Shown piece after piece: positions 10,857 to 21,979 of a stretch of 64,000 nucleotides of DNA (positions within the stretch are counted from its first letter, which is position 1; each line of letters starts with the position of its first letter). The notes under the pieces are model-generated. The model searched no databases and had not been told where the DNA came from. It saw nothing but the letters and a program-made list of their open reading frames with translations. Both the position numbers and the translations under genes were made by a program. The DNA comes from Pseudo-nitzschia pungens (lineage: Eukaryota; Bacillariophyta; Bacillariophyceae; Bacillariales; Bacillariaceae), in NCBI GenBank assembly GCA_037355855.1, contig CM074761.1, positions 186,001 to 250,000 on the forward strand, written 5' to 3'.

Positions 10857-11777
10857 TTATCGAGAAATGGAAACATCAATTCGTGCTCTGTCCTCAAGGG
10901 CGAGACTGTGGGGAGTTTCGTATCCCGTCAGTTGCTGTCCATTGTAGTTGAACTTGAGCGAATCCTGGTTCAATCCACGTCGTTCAGCGAAAACGGTGAA
11001 GACAATGCGCAGTGTACTCTTGTATCGCAAGGAGAAATAAGTTTCTTCACCAGAAGCCTGATCACGGAGGAAGATGGTGATTGGCTCGTTTCCTCCAGGA
11101 GACGCAGAAGTAGGCGTTTTCGTTGTGTTTACTCTGCGGGGAGAGACAGGTCCCTTGGGAATAGAGGGAGTGCGACCACGACTGGCACTCACGTCATCAC
11201 CTCGACCGGCCACCGGAAGCCGACCGCGGGAAGACACTTCGATAGAATCAAACTTCTTAATCATAGCTGGTTGAGCCATGGAATCCTTGTTCCAGTCGTC
11301 ACCAAAGTCCCAGACATCTTGGTCGAGGTCATCACCGTAACGGGCCTGGAATGCGATCTGGGTAGTCATGATCCGTTCCCGCATTGCGGCTCCATCGAGA
11401 ATGGCATCGGGGTTGTGACCAATTACACGTCCGAACAAAAGGAGGCAATCCTCTGTGTAGTTGAGGTTGTCAAGCAAGTGGAGCTCCCACATCTGGTTAA
11501 TAGGATTGGAAGGAGCCAACTTAAGTTCTTGCCAGTCATTCATGACCGACTTGAGTTCCATGAACTGACGGTAACCCTTCAGAACGCGTCTTGCGAAGTC
11601 CTCACTGAAGCTGTGAACACGCATGCATCGTTCGACGAGAGGGGTAGCGCCTCGGGTTGGTGCTGGTTCAGCTGGTCCAGCTCTTCTGACCTCCCACCAC
11701 GATTCGATTTTGGCCTCCTTTCCTGTCTTTGCAACCCTTGTCTCGGGAGCCCACAATCCGTTGTCAACTGACGCCAT
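10857..11777 (-). CDS. Protein with WHxHILD-like domain and SUMO-like C-terminus
   Basis: A 306-residue protein, intact and intronless, starting at the first ATG. Residues about 50-125 contain RVLKGYRQFMELK, LAPSNPINQMWELHLLD and YTEDCLLLFGRVIGHNPD. This pattern (Y-F-LK..., L-PS--(I/V)D-(M)WH-HILD--NY--DC) is shared by uncharacterised stramenopile and glycine-rich-domain proteins, though here the usual WH is WE. A Ser/Arg/Pro linker with SPRR follows. The last 75 residues (ITIFLRDQASGEE ... LKFNYNGQQLTGYETP ... LEDRARIDVSI) match a Rad60-SLD/SUMO-like beta-grasp fold, with the FxxxG-x-L core and the D-D-x-x-x-IDV end. There is no C-terminal GG, so it is not a conjugatable modifier. The function is not known; a SUMO-mimic or scaffold role is inferred. 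Confidence 0.75.
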   Translation of the reverse strand: MASVDNGLWAPETRVAKTGKEAKIESWWEVRRAGPAEPAPTRGATPLVERCMRVHSFSEDFARRVLKGYRQFMELKSVMNDWQELKLAPSNPINQMWELHLLDNLNYTEDCLLLFGRVIGHNPDAILDGAAMRERIMTTQIAFQARYGDDLDQDVWDFGDDWNKDSMAQPAMIKKFDSIEVSSRGRLPVAGRGDDVSASRGRTPSIPKGPVSPRRVNTTKTPTSASPGGNEPITIFLRDQASGEETYFSLRYKSTLRIVFTVFAERRGLNQDSLKFNYNGQQLTGYETPHSLALEDRARIDVSISR

Positions 11778-12418
11778 TGTTACGGTTTTTGTTTGAGTAT
11801 CAATTTGATATGATCGACCTCGACTTAGTGAAGTTTAATGTTCAGTTTGAAATAGTGTGGTCATACCGATTCGTTTGCCTCTTTTGCGAGATGTAACGGT
11901 GCGTTATCACTTTGAGGCTTTGAACAAAGATCTGTGAAAGTATTTGGCGATTTTAACATCTTCGATTAACGTTTCAAAAAGTGAGAACCATGATGAAAAT
12001 ATACGTGTTCTATTATGATTGATATGAAACGGTATGAAACGGTGTTTCTGAGATCGGCTTGCTCGTTGAGGCTTTAGTTGGTTTTGCGCGCGTGCGGACG
12101 ACCACCTAACGTTGCGCTCACAAATTCAAATAAGTTTTTTAAAATCCTCAAAATCAATCATCATGTTCATCGCAACTCGAACAAGTCCCTAGCGCCTACG
12201 TACAACTTGTACCTGTACTCATCATACCTACGGTATGTTGATGTCACGTATGATGTAATTCGGTTTTCATACCACCAGTACGATTCGATTCGATTCGATC
12301 CCGACCCGCTTTAGTCTTCGTGCCCTTCTGGTTCCATAATCATAAAGGTTCCAAAGAAAAAATAAATACCTCCGATTCCTCGGGTCGAACAATAACAATC
12401 CAACCAATAGACTTGAAA
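11778..12418. other. Divergent promoter interval
   Basis: Lies between two genes transcribed away from each other. It contains ACGATTCGATTCGATTCGATC repeats near 12270-12300 and a purine-rich leader. No gene is seen. Confidence 0.45.
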
Positions 12419-14610
12419 ATGGCTACCAAGAAGTCAGGTGGCAGAGATGACAAAAAGTCGAAGAGAAAAAAAAATAATAACAATACAACTCGTGCAGACT
12501 CACGAAATAATGGTTCAAAATCTATGGCAAAACTGATGTCCAGTTCAAATAGATACGATTGGTACGTGAAGGCCTATTTCTTTACCAGCCTGATTGCGCT
12601 TCTGGCTTCAATTTTTTTCAAATACACGGCGGATACGAAACATGACACATCGATAGTCACCGAAAACCAGGAGTCTTTCAAACAAGACTCTTCGATGGAG
12701 AGTCTTGTTCATTTTACGTGCAAAAACGGCAACTGTGAGAGAGATTCTTTAAAAGTCAAAGGTGGAACTCTACATGCAGGACGGAGAATAGAAGAAAACT
12801 CGAAATTGCTGGAAATCCCCAAGGAAATGCAAATCGGATGTCTGGATGCGCTCCGTGACAACTTTGTGAAAACGAATCTGATCGGAGCTCGCCACTCGCA
12901 AACGAATGAATTCTTGGTGGAAGATGCTTTCCTTGCTGCGTACCTTGCGATGCTGACAAAAAGGAATGCCGCTGCAGAAAATTCGTTGGGTGATGATGAG
13001 AATCACACAATTTCTTCCATTTATTTGAAGAGCTTGCCAACATACGACGACTACAAATCCCATCATCCCGTTACATTTGATCTGCCGGAGGTGGAGTCAT
13101 TGTATGGCACCCACACACATATTTACTACTTGATTTCGAAGACAAAAGAAGAAATCGAATCAGAGTACGAAGCCTTCACTCGTGCTTCTACGGAGTTCGG
13201 AAACTTGATCGGATATCAAGAATACATCGCGGCGCGTCTGAATGTGCAAACCAGGGCTTTCGAAGGTGGATCATTGAGTGCGGAAGACGCTCCACTCAAA
13301 GAATTGGAGTGGTACGCGAACAACTTCGGGGTTGACATCCACAAAAATGTTGCCGTGATGGTCCCCATTTTCGATTCGCTCACTTCGGACGATAAGAAAC
13401 ACAACGTGGACTACAAGTATGAACCAGAATCCAAAAGCTTTGTCGCTTCTGCGAGCAAGAAGATCCGAAGAGGAACCGAGGTTTTGATTACTCGGGGTAA
13501 TAGTGGAGAGTGAGTCACCAAATAGAGATCAGCCGTGTCGCACAGGAAAGATGGTGTTCTGCGGGGACGATTGTTGGAGCTCATTTCTTCACTAACAAAA
13601 CACTTGCTTTCCCCATCCTGCAAAGCCTTTTTGGAATATACGGCTTTGTCTATGGAAATTTTTCGGAACGCACATCTGTGCTCTTGGGAGGCCATCAGAT
13701 GGTGGACGAACGGGTGGTATCCAAAACGACTGACATTGCAAAGCAAAAGAATGAATTGATTGTGTATCTTCAGCAAGACGATGGATACAAGGTGCGTAGT
13801 ATTGTTCGTGCTCGCCTCAGCCCTTTGGTCATCATAGGTGCACTACAATTTCAATTGATCCACGCTCAAACGTGTTTTTGAATTCTCAATGCTCGATGCT
13901 CGATGCTCGATGCTCACGCCACAAACTCTATCGACGGATGCAAAGGAATGCGTCGGGGAAGATGATGTTCTGGCAATGAGATTCAAACGACTGAAGCGAA
14001 AGGCACTGTTGTCTATCGTGAACGAATACAATAGTTGGATTGTTTCCTTTCCCGCTCTCGATCGTGACACGGAAGACGACGCCAACAACAAGATTTCGGT
14101 CGATGGTGGTGTCAACCAAATCGTTTCGACCAGCAGACTCCTGGCCCTGTCACACAAGGATTACGATGGCGACGCCTACGACACATTGAAGGCCGCGATC
14201 GAAGAAATCGAGTCCAACGGCGAGGGCGACGGACGCAACCCCGACAAGCTTTTCACTCTGAAGAAAGGTGGCAGCGGACTCGAATACCGCTGCGCATGTG
14301 TGGTTGTGGCGATTGGCGTCCCACGGATTGAATCGATACTGCGGAGCCGATCACGAAGCCTGGACTTGCTCCGCGGCCGAGCGCCGGCAAATGAACGCGT
14401 TCGAGGAGAAGAGCAAGGAATGGAACGCGGCGTACGTGCGCTTACCAAGAAAAAGTGGCGCTCGAGACCCTGCGAGAATTTGCCCTGCAGAAGTTTGTGG
14501 ACATTAGCAACTACGCGGAGGATTACAACCCGGACGCAGACGAATTTTTTTACCGCAGCTCGCTCTGTCCGGTAGACTCACCCGGTCTGAAACAGCTCAT
14601 CTATGAGTAG
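12419..14610 (+). CDS. Membrane-anchored SET-domain protein, 3' end out of frame
   Basis: Exons 12419-13509, 13626-13791 and 13946-14610 are joined by 116- and 154-bp introns. The first junction rebuilds GNSGDLFGIYGFVYGN, the G-N-x-(D)L-x-x-YGF motif of SET/Rubisco-LSMT-type methyltransferases. A Lys-rich cytosolic tail is followed by a signal anchor (WYVKAYFFTSLIALLASIFF), then the SET core beginning VKGGTLHAGRRIEENSKLL. The usual D-x-x-NH motif is replaced by MVPIFDSLTSDDKKHN, so cofactor chemistry is doubtful. The third exon ends in two frame changes: one between about 14265 and 14320, and a second (+1) near 14432, where AYVR passes to YQEKVALETLREFA. Only after both is the TAG at 14608 reached. 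The start ATG is the first in frame; the longer upstream frame has a GTG. It is either a decaying gene or carries indel errors. Confidence 0.7.
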
Positions 14611-15071
14611 AAGGAAGAATCGCCAAGTTGCTCACGAGTCGAGTCGAGTCGAGCCGAGTTTAGTCTAGTCGAGTGGACATGCTCATTCGGGACGGTTGCG
14701 AATACGTTTGATACAATCATTCATTCACCATTGATATTGTTTTGAGGTTTCAAGGGAAGTGAAACACGAAGCAAAAAACAATACAATATATTATAATATT
14801 ATACAATACTATGATAAAAAACAGCACGAAAACATTTTAGTACACGTAAGCTAAAGTAGTACAATTATCAAACGTTCCGACCAATGCAACGCGAGTCGAA
14901 AATCAAAGTTTTGCCATTTGGTCGAGTGAAAACAGTTGGCAGACATTTATTCAATGACTTCGTCCCGGATTGTATAGAACGCGTCCGCTCGCAATCCGGT
15001 GAGCGATGTTTTTGCATTCTCCGCCGGAGTTCGAAACTTAAGGTACCGCACAATGGGTGTACTCGTATTCA
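14611..15071. other. Convergent spacer with GAGTC run
   Basis: A short GAGTC pentamer run (about 14636-14672) and an AT-rich tract (14780-14820) lie between the 3' ends of two converging genes. No gene is seen. Confidence 0.5.
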
Positions 15072-17941
15072 CTAGCGTTGAATGCCTTTTGCGATGTGGA
15101 CTCCAATCTCTCTGTCATCGGTGTTGTTCTCCTCCTCCTCGTCCTCCTCCTTCTCCTCCTCCTCCTCGTTGTCGTCATCGTCGCCGTTGGGTGGATTCTT
15201 GTCGTCATCGTTGCTGTTATTGTTTTTTTCGTTATCGAAAGTATTCGCATTCGCATTCGTCTCTGCATTTGTCTCTGCATTAGTCTTCGCATTCACATTT
15301 GTCTTCGCATTCACATTCGTCTTCGCAGTGGTCCCAAAGAACGCCTCCTTCCCGGGAACGCTCTGAAACATGAGCGTGTGGTCGTGTGGGCTCTTGGGCA
15401 CGATCGAAAACTTGTGGACCAATGGCGTCGTCTCGTCGGAAGCAACGGCAACGGCAACGGCAACGCTTACGTTATTATTGTTGTTATTGTTGTTGTTGTT
15501 GTTGTTGTTGTTCTCGTCGCTCGTCCTCCCGCTGCCGGAGGAGGGCGCAAAGTATTCGGTCAGTCCCGCAAAGTATCGCCTCGCTCGCTCGTTTCTCGTG
15601 TCGCCCTGGAATCCGTAGGTTTCGCACCGATCCCGGAAGACCTCCGTGTCGTTCTCCCCCGCCAGATAAAAGACCTCCCGACGGGAGTACCGCAGCGCCA
15701 TCGCTCGGGTGTCGTTTCCCAGGAGAGCGAGCGCGGCGTCCTTGTAGGGGGCGATCACGTCCCCGCCCGGTTGCAGTCCCCACTGCCACCGATCGTAGGT
15801 CGGGCAGGCGGCAACGTCCGACGGGTCGGGGACCGCGAACGCGTAGTCGTAGTCGTACTCGTAGTCATGATTCTTGTATTCGTTGTATTCGCTGTAATCG
15901 TGGATGTTCCCCTTTTTGTCAGGGGCATTGCCGTTGCCATTGCCATTGCCATTGCCATTGCCAATTCCAGTTCCCGCTGGTGCGAATCATTCGGCGATTA
16001 TCGAGGTAGCAGTAGCTCCGCGGGATTTGCCACAACGGCTCGGACCTCGACGCTTCGTTGGGTTCCGTTGCGTTCCTTGCCTTTGCCGTCACCGTTTCCC
16101 TTGCCCTTGCCTTTGTCGTCGCTTTCGCTTTGGTCGTCTCTTTCGCTTTGGTGGTCTCTTTCGCTTATCGCTCTCGCTTTGGCCTTCGCCCCAGATGGTC
16201 TTGCTCGACGAGAGGAGAGCCCATCGGTGAACGTATTGACCCCCCGCCGAGTGCCCCGCCACAACGATTCGTTGGAGATTAGGAAAGTTCCAATCGGAGG
16301 AAGAGAATGACGATGACGATGACGATGACGGCCCTTCTTCCGCCGTCTCTGGATGCTGGCCCGGCGAGAACGGTGACGGTGATTGCGGTGGTGATCGCTT
16401 TCGAACCGACCCCTGCCGATAGTCCTTGGGTGTTGGAGTCTCTTCCCGTTGGTGTTTCGAGTCGATCAGAAATTCCAGCAAGCGATCCATGACCGCGTAG
16501 CTGCTGATGCCACTGCCTTCACCAGCAGCAGCAGCGGTAGCATCACTACTATTACTCGCCGTGGGATGGTCCCCGTCATTGTCAAACTCACCATCCCTGT
16601 CCACGGTGTTTGCGGCGTCGGCTCCGTATCTCCAGGTATGGCTGCAACGAAACGAAACGAAAGGAAACGAAACGCAATGCAATGCAATGCAACGCAACGC
16701 AATGCAACGCAATGCAATAAAATGAAACGCACCAAAAGAACCACAAAAGACGCAAAACAGTCCACGGTGTCACGGAATGAGAACACGAAAATAAAATCCA
16801 ACCAGGTGCTCGCTTGCTTGCCTGGTCGGTTGGTTGGTTGGTTGGTTGGTTGCCTTTTCCAAAAACGAAACAATGCACGCAATGCAACACAATGCAACAC
16901 AATACAACACAAAACAACACACGGCAACACAGCAAACCGAACCAAAGCAAACCACAACATTTGCGCACGCACCCGAGGGGGACGTCTTCTCCTTTTTCCA
17001 ACCAATACAGTGTGTTTGGATGGCGTTGTCGATACTCGTGATCGGTGTCGGCATTGAATCTGGGCGCAAGGACCAAAACCTTCTCGCTGTTCTCGTTGTT
17101 GTCGTCGTTGTTGTTGCTGTTATCGTTGTATTTATCATTTCCATTCCCATTTCCATTGCCATTCCCATTCCCATTGCCATTGCCACCGAGCGCCTCGTCC
17201 ACCATCGAAATGCCCGCGCAAAGATAATCGTCCGCGTTGCGTCCGGAACCGTGCACGATCACCAGTACGGTTTCGACGGAGGAAAACCGTTTGCGGTACC
17301 GGTGCCACTCGTTCTCGCATCGATTCCGATTTCGATTCCGATTCTTGGCATTTGTATTGGCATTTGCATTGGCATTGCAATCCCAAAAAGGAGGCAGGAT
17401 CGATCCCATGCTGGAGTAATAGGTGGCGTTGTACTTTCCGTCGATGGGAAAGGCCTGCAATTCCAGCGTTTCGAGCGACGACGGAAGTCTGCAGAGCCTG
17501 TATCGATAGGTCTCGTTTGCCGTCGGATTCAAAGGATGGGGATTCTTGAGGACGCAGCCTTCTTCTTCTTCTTCTTCTCGTTGTTTTTCTTCTTCTTCTT
17601 CTTCCTTCTTCTTCTTCTTCTCGAAAGACGAAATCCCTTTGCGAAGAAGCGATCCGAGCGCAACCGTATCCCCAGGTGCAGCCCGTGGTTCCCTCCGGAT
17701 CGCAGCACTCCCCGAGGGCGCCGGGGGGATTCTTTTGATTCCCCGAAACGCAGGACGAAACCCCGGGGGTTCCCGTCGGGCAGCACGTCGCGTGGTCCGG
17801 GCAAATGCCGCCGCCGTCCTTCTCCGAGCATCGGATCCACGCGTCGGAGGGAGCCACCAGCAGTGCCAGTACCAGCAGTGCCAACACCAACATTAACGGT
17901 ACCAACGACCACGAGGGGTTGCGATGCATGATGCGATGCAT
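15072..17941 (-). CDS. Secreted granulin-like plus alpha/beta-hydrolase protein
   Basis: The start ATG at 17941 begins a signal peptide (PLMLVLALLVLALLVAPSDA). Next comes a Cys-rich granulin-like module (GGGICPDHATCCPTGTPGVS ... GECC ... GCTWGYGCARI), and then a serine hydrolase. The hydrolase shows HGSGRNADDY (oxyanion loop), HTWRYGADAAN rebuilt across a 331-bp intron (16642-16972), the nucleophile elbow VVAGHSAGGQYVHRW, VRAVVANP then SYCYLDNRR, the acid loop FYLAGENDTE and the His segment PHDHTLMFQSVPG. A full Ser-Asp-His triad is therefore present. Substrate is unknown; the family occurs in fungi and diatoms as secreted or vacuolar proteins. Four net +1 frame changes interrupt it. Three are in microsatellites (GAA near 17570-17630, AAGCGA near 16090-16190, GGCAAT near 15935-15985). 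The fourth lies inside the VANP/SYCYLD motif near 16020. Poly-Asn and poly-acidic tracts fill the C-terminus. Confidence 0.75.
16642..16972 (-). other. Low-complexity spliceosomal intron of the hydrolase gene
   Basis: Donor GTGCGT at 16972 and acceptor TTGCAG ending at 16642. Splicing joins DVPLG to HTWRYGAD in frame. The intron is built of ACGAA, AATGC/AACGC and GGTT runs, symmetric in composition, which produce several misleading long frames on both strands. Confidence 0.8.
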
Positions 17942-18536
17942 CGTCTCGGTGTTTGTGTTTGTGTTTGTGTTTGTGTTTGTGTTTGCGTGTGTCAAGTCCG
18001 TCGAGTTTCGGGTGTTCAATTGCGTTTGCGTTTACGTTTGCGTTTGCGTGTAGGTAAGGTACGGTAAGTTAGTAATACGAAGTACAGTAAGATTACGAAG
18101 TAACTTAAGTCTTGCTTCTTCGTAACGCTTGTGTAATTGCTAAGAGAATAACACTTTTGTTGTGAAGGTAAGGTTAGTCCTAGGAAGGGATGAAGGGATG
18201 AAGGGATGAAGGAAGGAAACAGGGAAGGAAGGAAGGAAATCTCATCTCAATCTCCAATCATCGGAAACGTCGTGATTTTGAATTTCGGGCACGATCCCGG
18301 ACCTTTTACAACGCCTTGTATAATTTTCATGCGGGGTTCTACGATAATTTACGGTAAATTAACCTTGCCTTACGTTACTACGAAGTACGAAGTAAGGAAA
18401 CTACGCAAGATGCAAGTTGTTTCTCCTACCGGTAAGGATAACGTAAGGTACGGTACGGTACGGTAAACCTTGTGCAGGAGCATCAATACAGTACGAGTAC
18501 GTATCTTACTTATTCTTTGCAGATTTTGCAAAAAGC
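17942..18536. other. Upstream spacer of the hydrolase gene
   Basis: GTTTGTGTTTGTGTTTGCG simple repeats (17950-18050), AAGGGATG and GGAAGGAAGG runs (18180-18240), then many GGTAAGG, ACGAAGTA and TACGGTAC words. No gene is seen. Confidence 0.45.
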
Positions 18537-18565
18537 ACCGAATGAGGGGATCGAACCCTCGACCG
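18537..18565 (-). pseudogene. tRNA-Lys 3'-end fragment
   Basis: Read on the minus strand, these 29 bases are identical to the variable/T-arm/acceptor end of the tRNA-Lys(CTT) gene at 36749-36821, including GGTTCGATCCC (B box) and the ATTCGGTG end. The D arm, anticodon arm and 5' acceptor strand are absent, replaced by unrelated AT-rich sequence. No 5' half lies on either side, so it is neither a functional nor a permuted tRNA. It is probably a retroposed or recombined remnant. Confidence 0.75.
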
Positions 18566-19023
18566 AAAGATATAAGCTGATAGGAATTCCGTAGTACTTC
18601 GTATGTGTGTGTGTGTGTGTCTCATTACTCCGTGCTCCGTTTCTACTCTCCCAAATGACTGACTCACTCGACCTCAAAATTCGTCCTCTTGCGGGAATGG
18701 ATTCGGTACGTGAACGAATGAATGAAAATCAATCGGTGATCGTGTTCGTGTTCGTACCGTATTCGTGTCAAATCTTCTTGTTTTTGGTTCTTGATCGTGA
18801 TCGTGATTTTGTACGATACCGTACGTAGTAGACTTTCTCTACTTTTTTTTTTTACCGCAACCTACCACGAAGCATCGTGTTGACACTGCAGATACAGCAG
18901 TAAGCTCGGAGGACTGACTCTCCTGGGAGTAATGGTCTCATAAAAATCATTTGCGCATCAAGCAAACAACAGCAATCTCTTCGCAACTACCACTACCACT
19001 ACTACTACTACTACTACTACGAG
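18566..19023. other. Spacer with GT repeat
   Basis: A (TG)n run (18604-18620), GATCGTGATCGTGAT words and a TAC triplet run just before the ATG at 19024. No gene is seen. Confidence 0.45.
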
Positions 19024-19570
19024 ATGTCTTCCATTACCGTAAAAACCCAAAATCAGCAGCTTGCTGGCCTTGTCGCTTCGCAAACAAGTGCCGAAATCGC
19101 AGGGTTGTTTCCGTCCGACAACAAAAAAGTCGGGATGAAGATTGTGAACCGAACCAACTCCGAGTTTATCCTCCAGCACAAACACTGCGCGCGTGGGACG
19201 GTCGACCATTTGCCCAGAACGCTCCAACCCAATTCCACCACCACCGTGACTCTGACGCAAGACCGCATTGGCGGAGTCGTCACCGCAAGCGCGGTCTACC
19301 GCAGAAAGGACCAGCCACTTAGACATGGTTTGCTTTTTCTTTCACAATTCCGTGCAAGATGGCAACAGGATTGGGTTCCGGTATTACTGGGACACTGCTA
19401 TCGAGAGTCGGAACGACCCTCTATGGTATCATGACAGTGCTTTCATCAAGGATGCGGGGCAAGTCCACTACCAATCGATCAACAAACAAAACCTGGAATG
19501 TTGGTATGCGATGAATGACCACGGCGGCAGAGCTGGAGCGGCGTTTGTGATGACATCTTGTATCTGGTGA
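19024..19570 (+). CDS. Small unknown protein, one frame change
   Basis: The ATG at 19024 opens a frame reading GMKIVNRTNSEFILQHKH, PRTLQPNSTTTVTLTQD and GGVVTASAVYRRK. The continuation lies one base further on (near 19324, CCACTT-A-GACATG) as MVCFFFHNSVQDG, RIGFRYYWDTAIES and LECWYAMNDHGG, ending at the TGA at 19568. Joined, it would be about 180 residues. The pattern (I-V-N-x-T ... P-x-x-L-x-P-x-x-T-x-T-V-x-L) suggests a small beta-sandwich, broadly like single-domain lectin or aegerolysin-type folds, but I do not recognise the family. No signal peptide or membrane segment is seen. Confidence 0.5.
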
Positions 19571-21979
19571 GAACAAGAAGAATGACCGGCTGACAATCCC
19601 GGTACTAGTACCACCAGTGCATACTACTACTACTACTACCAAGGCATAAGAAAGCGGCAAGGCCTTCGGGTTCTCGCATGTTCGTTTTCTAACTCAAGGA
19701 AGAAAATTAGACCACAAATCATAAATAATACTAATAATTCTAATAAGAATACCTAAGTACCGAAACCACTTGCTGTTAGCATCGCCGTTACTAGCGTAGC
19801 TGCTTGCTGTCATCCTTTTTCGATCGAATCATGATATTGTGTTGTTGCTTCGTGTTGTTACAAGTAGTTCTTTTTATTGCGTAAAATACTAGTGCATGTA
19901 CATACGTTTCTGGTCGCTCGATCTATCTACATCGCCCGATTCGTTCCCTCATTGTTCGTTCGATCGATCTGTTTTGCGGAGTATCTCTTGTTGATGCACG
20001 GATCGATCCCCTCGCCTCGCGTCTCCCGAGCATGGATCTATTCTATTCTTTCGCGGTATCGCTACTACTGTATTGCCTAGCGTCCCATGAGTAGTACTCG
20101 GTCGATCTGTTTCTGTATACCGCGTCGCGTCCCCTCATCTATCGATCTATTCTTTCGCAGCTGCATCGATGTATCGCCTCGCGTCCCCCGAGCACGGATC
20201 GATCTGTTTCCGTAATCGCCTCCCGCCCCCTCGGTAGAAATAGATCGATTTCTATTATTTATCGGAGGAGTACGGTATCGCCTGGTGTCCCCCGCAAAAT
20301 AGCTGTTGCCAGTCGCTGTCCCCTGTGTCCCTCTGTAGATCGATGGCGCTCGTTCGCTGTAAATCTACGCTTGTTTTTCGCTGCCTCCCTGAAAATTCGC
20401 CGCTGATGTCCGCCGTATATCGACGAAGCTTCTTGGTCGCTGTCCTCTGTGTATCGAGGTTTTGCCACTGTTTATTGTTTGCTGTCCCCTCGTATACTAC
20501 TAGTATCGACGCTTGCTGCTCCCCCGTGTACTGTTTATCTTGGCTGCGCTGGGGTATCTCCTTACGGTACATTTACAACGCGTCGGACCTACTAGCGAAA
20601 CCCTTTGCTGCTCAGTGCTTGCTGTCCCCCTGCTGTACATCGACGCTTTGCTGCTGCTTGCTGCTCCTCCCCCTGTACGGTACTGTTTATCTTGGGCGAT
20701 GCTGGTAGGGTATTGTTTCGCAGTACTTAAACCACGCGTCGAATCTATCGAAACCCCGTGTGTTATTTGCTGCTTGCTGCATGCTAATGCTTATCTTGGC
20801 TGTGCTGGGATTTCCCTTTGCAGTAGATTATCTACGTGTCGAACCTAGCGAAACCAGGTACTTTTGTTTGATGCTTCTTGCTTGTCGCTTCTCGCTGCTC
20901 CCTCGGTGTGCTGTTTATCTAGGGCGATGCTGGGGTATCTCTTTACAGTACAAAAAGAACGTGTCGAACCTACTAGCAAACAAACCACTCGCTGTTGCTG
21001 ACATCACTGCGATGCTACTCGCTATTGACTGTTTGCTGCTTGCTGCTGGCTGTTGGTTGTTGGCTATTTGCAGCTTGCAGCTTGCAGTCATCCTGTTTGG
21101 ATCGAGCTATGATATGTTGCTTCGTGTCGTCGTTGCCTAAATTAGTGCATTAAGATTTACTGTATTTCTTACATACCGGTACCGTACATGGTTGTGTCGA
21201 GCAGAATTTTCGTGTCAAAAAAGAAATCATCGTAAACGCAACATGATCGAATGAGGTTGCGCACCTCCTTGTTAATACGGAGAAAAAAAATACTGTTTCA
21301 GCAATGTGAGATGTGAAGGGGGTCTAGAGAGTAACCGGTAAGGTTTAAGACTACGTACTGTACTCTCAGCCATTAAAAACGATCCCGTACGTCAAAAAAT
21401 GAGGCGTACTTACGAACGTACCTATGTATACATACTATGTAGTAGGAGTTGCACAAGCGCGTAGCGCGCGCAACTACAGTTGCATTTTACCGATAGCGGC
21501 ACATGAATCATCAATCATCTCAATCGTCAATCGTCAATCGTCAATCGTCAAATCTACGCTGCACGCTGCACGCATGCATGCATCCATCCATCCATCCTCG
21601 TCGGATTGCTTCAGTCCTCATCGGAAAGTGCGGTCCTACATTGGCTAGCACTCTCAATTCTCGGAAGCTTGTCACCTATTCCAATTGATTTTAATTAATT
21701 CTTATCCGCCAGAGCCGATTCGATTCGTAGGAGGGAGAGAAAGGGAGATATAGTAGAGAGATCGGGAGAGGAATCGCGTGGGAGCACCCATTCACAATCG
21801 ACAATCGACAATCAACAATCAACAATCATCAATACGGGACAAGAAACAATCCACAGCAAAGACCGGATCGGTGACAATTGACAATCGACAATCGACAATC
21901 GACAATCGGATCCAAATCAATCAATTCAAGATTTTCTGAATTCCAATTCCAATTCCAATTCCAATCCAAGCCGTCAAAC
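19571..21979. other. Long gene-free tract around a degenerate satellite
   Basis: CTAGTA and TACTAC runs (19600-19640), the degenerate repeat listed separately (19960-21080), TACGTAC words (21340-21430), an ATCCATCC run (21570-21600), and CAATCGACAAT / CAATTCCAATTC runs just before the next ATG. Long plus-strand frames at 20325-21140 are translations of repeats rich in GCTGCTTGC and are not supported as genes. Confidence 0.6.
19960..21080 (+). repeat. Degenerate satellite-like tandem repeats
   Basis: The first part (about 19960-20480) repeats variants of GCCTCGCGTCCCCCGAGC followed by GGATCGATC. The second part repeats variants of CTGTTTATCTTGGCGATGCT plus GGGGTATCTC...CAGTAC...CGTGTCGAACCTACTAGC, at about 20528, 20686, 20788 and 20909, separated by GCTGCTTGCTG stretches. 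The period drifts between roughly 100 and 160 bp. Copies are strongly diverged, suggesting an old array. Confidence 0.6.

Noticed and set aside
15057..16310. 417-codon plus-strand frame
   Set aside because: Antisense of the hydrolase; long hydrophobic runs come from translating GTT/CTC repeats. The minus strand carries the catalytic motifs.
18537..18640. A tRNA-Ile(TAT)-like or permuted tRNA on the minus strand
   Set aside because: Only the 3' end matches a tRNA. The upstream CTTATAT loop has no matching stem and no 5' acceptor half is present on either side.
20325..21140. Overlapping plus-strand frames rich in Leu/Cys
   Set aside because: Translations of a degenerate GCTGCTTGCTG satellite; all three frames look alike and none has an ATG-led domain.
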